Source: Chloroflexota bacterium (lineage in GTDB: Bacteria > Chloroflexota > Dehalococcoidia > Lucifugimonadales > Lucifugimonadaceae). Taken from it: a stretch of 6,171 bases of DNA. The DNA is taken from NCBI GenBank assembly GCA_029262715.1, contig JAJCYX010000407.1, positions 1 through 6,171 on the forward strand, given 5' to 3'. The number at the start of each line of letters is the position of its first letter. Position 1 is the stretch's first letter. The notes beneath the pieces were generated by a model that was not told the DNA's origin, did no database searches, and was given only the letters and a program-made list of their open reading frames with translations. Below, one piece after another: positions 1 through 5,545 of the stretch. A program made the translations under genes and the position numbers.

Positions 1-257
1 GGATAGTTGTACTGCTTGCGGTCGAACTTTGTGATCTCGGCGATGCTGCAGCCAAGTGCGAGACCAATCATGATTGCACTCTCGACAGCCTGCTGGTTCA
101 CCACCGGTAGCGTTCCCGGGAGGGCGAGGCTTACGGGATCAACAATCGTGTTCGGTTCAGCTGACTGGTATTCGGCGCTCGACACGCTGAACATCTTGCT
201 CTTCGTGTTCAGCTGAACGTGAGTTTCCAGTCCAATTACCGCTTCGTATTCGGTCAT
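1..257 (-). CDS. gatB: Aspartyl/glutamyl-tRNA(Asn/Gln) amidotransferase subunit B, N-terminal part (runs off left edge)
   Basis: Translating the - strand from the ATG at 257-255 gives 85 open residues that read as the start of GatB: YEAVIGLETHVQLNTKSKMF at residues 4-23, then EPNT (34-37), LPGTLPVVN (46-54) and KFDRKQYNYP from 77. GatB is the subunit of the cytosolic GatCAB complex that binds misacylated Glu-tRNA(Gln) or Asp-tRNA(Asn) and amidates it with ammonia supplied by GatA. Full-length GatB is about 480 residues, so only the beginning of the cradle domain is present. The start fits the family N-terminus. No clear Shine-Dalgarno precedes it. Many GatB proteins have CxC and CxxC here to bind zinc. 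This one has Ser24, Ser26, Asp40 and Ser43 instead. The gene lies 143 nt downstream of pcm on the same strand. The family assignment is close to certain from the N-terminal signature. Confidence 0.92.
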   Translation of the reverse strand, partial: MTEYEAVIGLETHVQLNTKSKMFSVSSAEYQSAEPNTIVDPVSLALPGTLPVVNQQAVESAIMIGLALGCSIAEITKFDRKQYNY

Positions 258-400
258 GATCAATCCGTGGTTAAGGTGTTCCGGGCGCGAGTTCGGGCAT
301 TATCGTGATCTGAGGGAATGCCAGAATGCGGCTGGCGCATCAATTTTGCCACGAAAGGCCGAGCGATGCGGAAGTCAAACCAGCAGAACGCGCTATTTGC
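258..400. other. Intergenic gap between pcm and gatB
   Basis: This 143-nt gap lies between the stop of pcm and the start of gatB. I see no gene in it. It holds a small imperfect hairpin: GCCAG at 320-324 pairs with CTGGC at 332-336 across a 7-nt loop, and flanking ATGC/GCAT bases could extend it with a bulge. No T-run follows on the - strand, so it is not a convincing terminator for pcm. No promoter for gatB stands out, so the two genes may share a transcript or gatB may have its own weak promoter. Confidence 0.5.
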
Positions 401-1057
401 TCAAGGCTCGCTCCAGGCACCTGGGCCTATCAGAGGAACGAATCGCACCGGTTCAAGTCGCTTCTCTTTTGCGCCGAACTCAGTTCGTTCGGTGACCATG
501 ACCCGCTGCTCGTCCCGGTTGCCGACAGGAATCACCAGCCGCCCTCCGACCTTGAGTTGTTCGACCAGTGTTTCCGGAACATTCGGAGCGGCTGCACCGA
601 CGATAATTCCATCGTATGGCGCTCTTTCCGGCCAGCCAAACTGATCTCCAGCGTCGAACACATCGACGTTGCGATATCCAAGCTCGTCGAGCAGATTAGC
701 TGCGCTGGCGCAGAGTGCAGGAATGCGCTCCACGCTGACCACTGACTCCACGAGCAGGGAGAGTATCGATGCCTGGTATCCAGAGCCGGTACCGACATCA
801 AGAATGTGGTGTTTAGGTTGAGGATTTAACTGATCGATCATTCGGCCAACAAGTGACGGTTGCGAGATCGTCTGACCGTTTCCAATCGGCAGTGATTCGT
901 CATTCCACGCGTATTTCTTGAACTCAGGTGGTACGAATCGGTCCCGCTGCACCTGCTTCATCGTGTGAACAACGCGCTCGGACACCCCGGCCATGCGCAG
1001 GTGGCGCAAAAGCCCTTTGCGGGAATCGTCATGCCATGTGTCGGGAACGGACTTCAT
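401..1057 (-). CDS. pcm: Protein-L-isoaspartate O-methyltransferase
   Basis: This 218-residue protein matches the PIMT family in length and motifs. PIMT uses S-adenosylmethionine to methylate the free carboxyl of L-isoaspartyl residues in damaged cytosolic proteins, which starts their repair to normal aspartate. Visible features are an N-terminal helical segment (about 15-50), GQTISQP at 61-67 (substrate-side motif), AdoMet motif I DVGTGSG at 87-93, the acidic residue after strand beta2 (Glu110), Gly-Asp at 137-138, and the motif II/III region YDGIIVGAAAPNVP at 148-161 followed by VGGRLVIPVG. The usual Thr before AAAP is Gly154 here. An in-frame TAG lies at 1076-1078, so the ATG at 1057 is the first possible start. 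The nearest GGAG is about 13 nt upstream, too far for a good Shine-Dalgarno. The gene is divergent from the suf operon and lies upstream of gatB on the same strand. Confidence 0.95.
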   Translation of the reverse strand: MKSVPDTWHDDSRKGLLRHLRMAGVSERVVHTMKQVQRDRFVPPEFKKYAWNDESLPIGNGQTISQPSLVGRMIDQLNPQPKHHILDVGTGSGYQASILSLLVESVVSVERIPALCASAANLLDELGYRNVDVFDAGDQFGWPERAPYDGIIVGAAAPNVPETLVEQLKVGGRLVIPVGNRDEQRVMVTERTEFGAKEKRLEPVRFVPLIGPGAWSEP

Positions 1058-1294
1058 CAGTTCGGTGCCACTCCGCTACCGATCACACAATCAGAGGCAA
1101 ATCGGTCCACGAACCATATCCTTTAGTCAGTGTGCATTGACCGGATTTGGCCTGTTCAATACGTGAGAGATCACTTGCTAAGCCATCACGAATACGGTCT
1201 TCGTCAGTAGCGGGGCCAAAAACTCACGCGAATGTACTCTCGAACCCCAGTCAGAAGTACCGCCACCAGCTTGTGTTCGTATTGACGAAATTCG

Positions 1295-1323
1295 TTGACG
1301 CACTATCTCAACAGCAATAGACT
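1295..1323 (+). promoter_or_regulatory. Predicted sigma-70-type promoter of the suf operon
   Basis: A -35 box TTGACG (1295-1300, 5 of 6 to TTGACA) is followed after exactly 17 nt by a -10 box TAGACT (1318-1323, 4 of 6 to TATAAT). The predicted transcript would start near 1330, giving a 5' leader of about 66 nt before sufB. The start would fall inside the palindromic operator at 1327-1351. A second possible -10, TTTAAT (1323-1328), has no well-spaced -35. The position, spacing and operator overlap together make this the best candidate for transcription of sufBCD. It is a prediction only. Confidence 0.6.
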
Positions 1324-1326
1324 TTA

Positions 1327-1351
1327 ATACCTGACTAATTTGGTCAGGAAT
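1327..1351 (+). promoter_or_regulatory. IscR-type (Rrf2-family) operator palindrome
   Basis: A 25-bp imperfect palindrome is centred on 1339. Its inner arms CCTGAC (1330-1335) and GTCAGG (1343-1348) are perfect inverted repeats around a 7-nt A/T-rich centre. The outer bases ATA at 1327-1329 and AAT at 1349-1351 nearly mirror each other. Against the E. coli IscR type 1 consensus as I recall it (ATASYYGACT, five mostly A/T bases, AGTCRRSTAT) it agrees at 23 of 25 positions; the mismatches are G1342 and A1349. IscR is a [2Fe-2S] Rrf2-family repressor that senses cluster sufficiency. The site covers the predicted start of transcription and ends 44 nt before the sufB ATG, a position suited to repression. 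No regulator gene lies in the window, so it would act in trans. Confidence 0.72.
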
Positions 1352-1395
1352 ACAGCGATCATCGAAAAACGATCCGCTCACCGTAATCTCAAACC

Positions 1396-2871
1396 ATGAC
1401 AACATCCTCAACACCACCGCAGAAAATCTCTCGAACGACTGACCTGTCCGATATGGAGTACAGGTGGGGATTCGTGACCGATGTCGACTCTGACGACGCT
1501 CCCAAGGGGCTTAGTGAGGACACGGTCAGGTTCATCTCGGCCAAGAAAGAGGAGCCCGAGTGGCTTCTTGAGTGGCGTCTCAAGGCGTTCCGACACTGGC
1601 TAACGCTGGAGGCTGATGACGCCGAGCCGACTTGGGCCAAGGTCAAATATCCAAAAATCGACTACCAGGACATGATCTACTACTCGGCGCCTAAGAAACC
1701 CGGTGATGGCCCGCAGAGCATGGATGAGGTAGACCCGGAGCTTCTTGAGGCGTTCGACAAGCTGGGTGTTCCGCTGCACGAACGCGAGAAGCTGGCGGGC
1801 GTTGCAGTGGACGCGGTTTTCGACAGCGTGTCTGTTGCGACGACATTCGCTGACCAGCTTGAGAAACTCGGCATCATCTTCTGCTCGTTCAACGAAGCGG
1901 TAAAGAACCACCCTGATCTGGTCAAGAAGTATCTCGGTAGCGTTGTCCCGTACACCGACAACTTCTTTGCAACACTCAACTCCGCTGTGTTCAGCGACGG
2001 CTCGTTCGCCTATGTCCCGCCCGGGGTGAAGTGTCCGATAGAGCTCATGACCTACTTCCGCATCAACACGGAAGGCTCAGGTCAATTCGAAAGAACGCTG
2101 TTAATTGCCGACAAAGACTCCTACGTTAGCTATTTGGAGGGCTGCACCGCCCCGATCAGGCGCACAAGCCAGCTACATGCTGCTGTCGTAGAGCTTGTTG
2201 CCCTTGATGACGCCGAGATCAAGTACTCGACGGTCCAGAATTGGTTCCCCGGTACGAAAGAGGGCGTCGGTGGCGTGTACAACTTCGTCACGAAGCGCGG
2301 CCGAGCCGACAAGAACGCCAAGATCTCCTGGACGCAGGTCGAGACCGGATCGGCGATTACGTGGAAGTACCCGAGCGTGATCCTGCGTGGCGACAACTCC
2401 GTCGGCGAGTTTTACTCGGTGGCGCTTACGAATAATCACCAGCAGGCCGACACCGGCACGAAGATGATTCATCTTGGAAAGAACACGAAAAGTACCATCG
2501 TGTCGAAGGGGATATCGGCAGGATTCGGGCAGAACACCTATCGCGGTCAGGTCAAGATCATGCCCGGTGCGGAAAACGCAACGAACCACACACAGTGCGA
2601 CTCTTTGCTGATTGGCGACAAGTGTGGTGCCCACACCGTGCCTTACATCGAGGTGCAGAACCCGACGGCGAGACTTGAGCATGAGGCATCTACCTCGAAG
2701 GTCAGTGACGACCAGCTTTTCTACTTGATGCAACGCGGGATCTCCGAAGAGGAGGCTCACCACATGATCATCACCGGCTGGAGCCGGGATGTGATCAAAG
2801 AGTTGCCATTCGAGTTCGCAATGGAAGCCAGCCAGTTGCTGAAGGTTTCACTCGAAGGCGCGGTCGGCTAG
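1396..2871 (+). CDS. sufB: Fe-S cluster assembly scaffold protein SufB
   Basis: This 491-residue protein is the long form of SufB, close to the 495 residues of E. coli. SufB is the main scaffold subunit of the cytosolic SufBC2D complex, on which the nascent Fe-S cluster forms from SufS-derived sulphur. The N-terminus has the family pattern YRWGFVTDV (22-30) and LSEDTVRFISAKKEEPEW (39-56). The beta-helix core includes SYLEGCTAP with Cys250, matching E. coli Cys254, which accepts sulphur. NHTQCDS has Cys401, matching E. coli Cys405, a proposed cluster ligand. LEHEAS has Glu428, His429 and Glu430, matching E. coli 432-434. The C-terminus (FYLMQRGISEEEAHHMIITGW) is the SufC-contact region shared with SufD. 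The ATG gives the expected family N-terminus although no Shine-Dalgarno precedes it. It is the first gene after the predicted IscR-regulated promoter, and sufC follows after 59 nt. Confidence 0.98.
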   Translation: MTTSSTPPQKISRTTDLSDMEYRWGFVTDVDSDDAPKGLSEDTVRFISAKKEEPEWLLEWRLKAFRHWLTLEADDAEPTWAKVKYPKIDYQDMIYYSAPKKPGDGPQSMDEVDPELLEAFDKLGVPLHEREKLAGVAVDAVFDSVSVATTFADQLEKLGIIFCSFNEAVKNHPDLVKKYLGSVVPYTDNFFATLNSAVFSDGSFAYVPPGVKCPIELMTYFRINTEGSGQFERTLLIADKDSYVSYLEGCTAPIRRTSQLHAAVVELVALDDAEIKYSTVQNWFPGTKEGVGGVYNFVTKRGRADKNAKISWTQVETGSAITWKYPSVILRGDNSVGEFYSVALTNNHQQADTGTKMIHLGKNTKSTIVSKGISAGFGQNTYRGQVKIMPGAENATNHTQCDSLLIGDKCGAHTVPYIEVQNPTARLEHEASTSKVSDDQLFYLMQRGISEEEAHHMIITGWSRDVIKELPFEFAMEASQLLKVSLEGAVG

Positions 2872-2930
2872 GCGGCCGATGTTCACATTTTAGAATCAGA
2901 CGACCAAAAGACCAGACACCAGGAACAGAC

Positions 2931-3701
2931 ATGCTTGAAGTAACGAATCTGCACGCTCGAGTTGTGGATGTAGAAGATGGCGAGATTCTCAAGGGATTGA
3001 ACCTGACAATTAAGCCCGGCGAGATCCACGCGATCATGGGACCCAACGGTAGCGGCAAGAGCACCTTTGCGAACGTGCTGGCAGGCCGGATCGACTACGA
3101 AGTGACCGACGGTGACATCAAGTTCGAAGGTGAGAGCATCCTCGAGACTCCAGCCGACGAGCGCGCTCACAAAGGCATATTTCTCGCGTTCCAGTATCCA
3201 GCTGAAATTCCCGGCGTCAGGCCCTGGCAGTTCATGAAGGCTGCTCTGGACGCAAAGCATGAGTCGAGTGGTGAAAAGAAGCTCAGTGTTAGAGAGTTTT
3301 CAAAGCTGTTCGACTCGAAGGTAGCCGAAGTCAAGATCAACCCCGATCTCATGAAGCGGTCACTGAACGAGGGGTTCTCAGGCGGTGAAAAGAAGCGCAA
3401 CGAGATGCTTCAGCTTGCCATCCTCGAACCGAAACTGGCGGTGCTCGACGAGACAGATTCGGGATTGGACGTGGATGCGATGCGGATTGTCGCAGATGCG
3501 GTGAATGGGCTTCGGTCGCCAGATCGGTCCTTCATCCTCGTAACCCACTACAACCGGCTGCTGAACCACATCAAGCCTGATGTCGTTCACGTACTGGCGA
3601 ACGGCCAGCTTGTGGAGACTGGTGGCCCTGAGCTAGCTGTAGAGGTTGAGCGAGAAGGCTACAAGCGTTTCCTGGAGGAACACGTTCCGGCAAACGCTTA
3701 G
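2931..3701 (+). CDS. sufC: Fe-S cluster assembly ATPase SufC
   Basis: SufC is the soluble ABC-type ATPase of the SufBC2D scaffold. Its ATP-driven dimerisation reshapes the SufB-SufD interface for cluster building. The 256 residues match the family (E. coli 248) and carry every ABC motif: Walker A GPNGSGKST (37-45, Lys43), Q-loop FQYPAEIPGV (87-96, Gln88), signature FSGGEKKRNE (149-158), Walker B LAVLDETDSGLD (169-180) with catalytic Glu174, and H-switch THY with His206. The EKKRNE and ETDSGLD forms distinguish SufC from transporter ATPases. There is no membrane segment. The ATG follows an AGGA (2921-2924) with 6-nt spacing, one of the few visible ribosome-binding sites here. The 59-nt gap after sufB holds no terminator, so co-transcription is likely. 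Confidence 0.98.
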   Translation: MLEVTNLHARVVDVEDGEILKGLNLTIKPGEIHAIMGPNGSGKSTFANVLAGRIDYEVTDGDIKFEGESILETPADERAHKGIFLAFQYPAEIPGVRPWQFMKAALDAKHESSGEKKLSVREFSKLFDSKVAEVKINPDLMKRSLNEGFSGGEKKRNEMLQLAILEPKLAVLDETDSGLDVDAMRIVADAVNGLRSPDRSFILVTHYNRLLNHIKPDVVHVLANGQLVETGGPELAVEVEREGYKRFLEEHVPANA

Positions 3702-3748
3702 CCCTGAACCCCAGTTCACCAGGCAATGATCCCGAACCAGAACTCCAA
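3702..3748 (+). other. sufC-sufD spacer with small hairpin
   Basis: This 47-nt spacer contains a perfect 5-bp inverted repeat, TGAAC (3705-3709) and GTTCA (3714-3718), around a 4-nt loop, just after the sufC stop. The stem is short and no T-run follows, so it is not a terminator. It might affect mRNA stability or the sufC to sufD ratio, but it could also be chance. No Shine-Dalgarno is visible before sufD. Confidence 0.3.
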
Positions 3749-5083
3749 ATGACAACAATCGCACCAGCAACAACTATCGCCAGCTACGCCCGCGACTTCT
3801 CGAAGAACGAGGATGGCGCTGAATGGCTAACAGCTCTGCGCAATAAGGCATGGGCTGAGTTCGAGAGTCTTGGCTTCCCGACGAAGCGCCGCGGCAACGA
3901 ACTGTGGAAATACACTGATCTTCGTGTTTTGGACACTAAGGCCTTCAGTCGAGCAGAGGCTGCATCAGCCTTGTCGTCAGATGATCTACGGAAGATCGCA
4001 CCCTGGAACGACGACTGGCACACGGCTGTTACTGTCGATGGCCAGTTCTCCTCTGAGTTGAGCCGAAACCTGTCAGGCGACGACATAGCAATATCGAACC
4101 TGATCGAGACCGCAGAACGTGACAAGGCCGCTGTCGAACCTGCACTCGGCAGTGTTGCAGACATCGCCGGAAACGCATTTGTTGCTCTCAACACGGCGCT
4201 TTTCAAATCTGGAGTGCTGGTCAAAGTTGATCGAGACGCGGAACCAGCCCAACCGATCCACATCCTGCACATTGTCACGGCGGCGGGTGCGGACAACCGG
4301 GCGTTTTACCCTCGCATACTGTTGTTGGCGGGAGAGAATTCGAAGACCTCGATCATCGAGAGCTACGTAAACGTCAGCGAGGGATCCCAGTTCACCGTGC
4401 CGGTATTTGAGGCATCGCTGAGCGATGGTGCAGCCGTTCGACATTTCCGGGTTCAGCTCGAAAACGAACAGGCGATTCATCTGGCAACAACCCGCACTGA
4501 ACAGCCAGATAGTGCAGTGTTCAACTCAACAACGTTCGCAACAGGACCGGCAATCGGTCGGAATGACGTCCACACGAACCTCTCCGGAGAGCATTCGGAG
4601 ACCAATCTCCACGGGCTCTACATCACAGACGGTTCATCGCATCAAGACAACGAGATCAGCACGACACACCAGAAGCCGCACGGCACAAGTCACCAGTTCT
4701 ACAAGGGCATACTTGCTGGAAAATCGAGGGCGGTTTTCAGCGGAAAGGTGCTCGTGCAGGCGGGTGCAATGAAGACCCTTGCATTACAGAAGGATCTGAA
4801 TCTGCTGCTTTCGCACGGAGCGGAAATAGACACGAAGCCAAGCCTCGAGATTTACGCTGATGACGTGAAGTGTGCCCACGGGGCTACAGCAGGTCATGTC
4901 GACCCCACCATGCTGTTCTACCTGATGTCGCGTGGTGTTCGACGAGAAGATGCGGCGATAATGCTGGTTTCGGGGTTCGCGTCTGAAATTATCGAAGAGT
5001 TCGAACCGGAGTCGTTGCGAGAGTTCCTGTACTCCAGGCTGGAGCGGATCATCCCGGAGCTGGACTCAGAAGGGATTTTGTAG
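3749..5083 (+). CDS. sufD: Fe-S cluster assembly scaffold protein SufD
   Basis: SufD is the SufB paralogue in the SufBC2D scaffold. It pairs with SufB to form the cluster-assembly interface and is linked to iron acquisition. The 444 residues slightly exceed E. coli SufD (423). The N-terminal helical part has the family signature FPTKRRGNELWKYTDL (about 43-58). The central beta-helix contains FNSTTFATG and RNDVHTNLSGE. The segment VKCAHGATAGH contains Cys375 and His377, which align with E. coli Cys358 and His360; the His is a proposed cluster ligand. The C-terminus FYLMSRGVRREDAAIMLVSGF mirrors the SufB C-terminus (FYLMQRGISEEEAHHMIITGW), showing their common origin. The start has no Shine-Dalgarno but shares its first nine bases (ATGACAACA) with sufB. 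The gene ends 2 nt before the Rieske ferredoxin gene. Confidence 0.97.
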   Translation: MTTIAPATTIASYARDFSKNEDGAEWLTALRNKAWAEFESLGFPTKRRGNELWKYTDLRVLDTKAFSRAEAASALSSDDLRKIAPWNDDWHTAVTVDGQFSSELSRNLSGDDIAISNLIETAERDKAAVEPALGSVADIAGNAFVALNTALFKSGVLVKVDRDAEPAQPIHILHIVTAAGADNRAFYPRILLLAGENSKTSIIESYVNVSEGSQFTVPVFEASLSDGAAVRHFRVQLENEQAIHLATTRTEQPDSAVFNSTTFATGPAIGRNDVHTNLSGEHSETNLHGLYITDGSSHQDNEISTTHQKPHGTSHQFYKGILAGKSRAVFSGKVLVQAGAMKTLALQKDLNLLLSHGAEIDTKPSLEIYADDVKCAHGATAGHVDPTMLFYLMSRGVRREDAAIMLVSGFASEIIEEFEPESLREFLYSRLERIIPELDSEGIL

Positions 5084-5085
5084 TC

Positions 5086-5406
5086 ATGGCGGAATTGCAG
5101 TACTTCCCGATAGCAACTCGTGCCGATATCGAGCCCGGTGAAGTGTTCATATCTGAAGTCGAAGGAACTCGACTCGCCGTGTGCAACGTGGGCGGTGAGT
5201 TCTACGCAATTCAGGACTCATGCACGCACGATGGCTCCTCATTTGACCAGACCGATCTCGAAGGGTCTGAAATCTTCTGCCCTCGGCACGGAGCTGTTTT
5301 CGATGTCACAAACGGCGCAGTTCTTGGAGCGCCTGCAACAGAACCTGTGCCTACTTATCCGGTGCGAGTCAATGGCGAAACCATCGAAGTTGGGCTCGAG
5401 CAATAG
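5086..5406 (+). CDS. SUF-associated Rieske-type [2Fe-2S] ferredoxin (non-haem iron oxygenase ferredoxin subunit-like)
   Basis: This 106-residue protein is a single stand-alone Rieske domain. The [2Fe-2S] ligands are complete: CTH at 46-48 (Cys46, His48) and CPRHG at 65-69 (Cys65, His68), giving Cys-x-His and Cys-x2-His, followed by FDVTNGAVLGAPA typical of the fold. There is no signal peptide or membrane helix, so it is a soluble cytosolic protein, as in the ferredoxin components of aromatic-ring dioxygenases. No oxygenase gene is nearby. Similar small Rieske proteins occur in suf operons of several bacterial phyla, so the likely role is electron supply for cluster assembly, but this is inference. 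The ATG is 2 nt after the sufD stop and an AAGGGA at 5070-5075 lies 10 nt upstream inside sufD, which suggests translational coupling. Confidence 0.9.
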   Translation: MAELQYFPIATRADIEPGEVFISEVEGTRLAVCNVGGEFYAIQDSCTHDGSSFDQTDLEGSEIFCPRHGAVFDVTNGAVLGAPATEPVPTYPVRVNGETIEVGLEQ

Positions 5407-5545
5407 CTTGGCTAGTGTGCGTTTGCTGAAGACGTAACTCCCGGTCTGAGTTGACGATTTCGCACATTCGAACCTGGTTCGATTCTGTTCAAGTATTGCC
5501 CCGTTGACTTTCGAAACTGCCGACAGTCCCGAAAAGACAAATTGA
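5407..5545 (+). promoter_or_regulatory. Gap before sufS with a 15-bp palindrome, possible internal regulatory site
   Basis: This 139-nt gap is the longest inside the operon. It contains the perfect dyad TCGAACCTGGTTCGA (5468-5482), with 7-bp arms around one base. It also has a weaker inverted repeat AACTC (5436-5440) / GAGTT (5448-5452) with a 7-nt loop. TTGAC hexamers occur at 5451 and 5504, but neither has a good -10 at 16-18 nt. No T-run follows the repeats, so a terminator is unlikely. The dyad looks more like a protein-binding site than a hairpin because its loop would be too small without opening base pairs. sufS could have its own promoter or could be read through from sufD. Confidence 0.4.

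Larger units (their letters stand above)
1058..1395. other. Divergent intergenic region between pcm and sufB
   Basis: This 338-nt non-coding region separates the divergent pcm and sufB starts. Its right third holds the suf promoter and operator, described separately. The left part (1058-1280) must contain the pcm promoter on the - strand, but I find no hexamer pair good enough to place it. I looked for tRNA, tmRNA and SRP RNA signatures and saw none. Short open frames here have no recognisable protein sequence and overlap the promoter. Confidence 0.6.

Noticed and set aside
318..340. Rho-independent terminator of pcm
   Set aside because: The stem is imperfect, the loop is 7 nt and no T-run follows on the - strand.
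326..745. A 139-codon open frame on the + strand
   Set aside because: It runs antisense to the C-terminal half of pcm, which has every family motif. The frame has no recognisable domain.
1185..1268. Possible tRNA ending at an ACCA (1265-1268) with a CGAACCCC stretch
   Set aside because: The 17 nt expected to form the T-arm have no stem, and no acceptor or anticodon arm can be drawn.
1361..1396. Leaderless promoter directly before the sufB ATG
   Set aside because: The -10-like TAATCT (1384-1389) matches only 3 of 6 and no -35 is spaced correctly. The promoter at 1295-1323 is much better.
1178..1417. A 79-codon open frame on the - strand covering the suf promoter
   Set aside because: It overlaps the sufB start, the operator and the promoter and has no family resemblance.
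2173..2763. A 196-codon open frame on the - strand
   Set aside because: It lies wholly inside sufB in antisense, begins without a plausible ribosome-binding site and resembles no protein family I know. It is a shadow of sufB codon use.
5468..5482. LexA (SOS) box
   Set aside because: The half-sites CGAAC and GTTCG match, but the spacer is 3 nt rather than the 4 nt of the Gram-positive box, and sufS is not a usual SOS gene. It was kept only as an unassigned palindrome.
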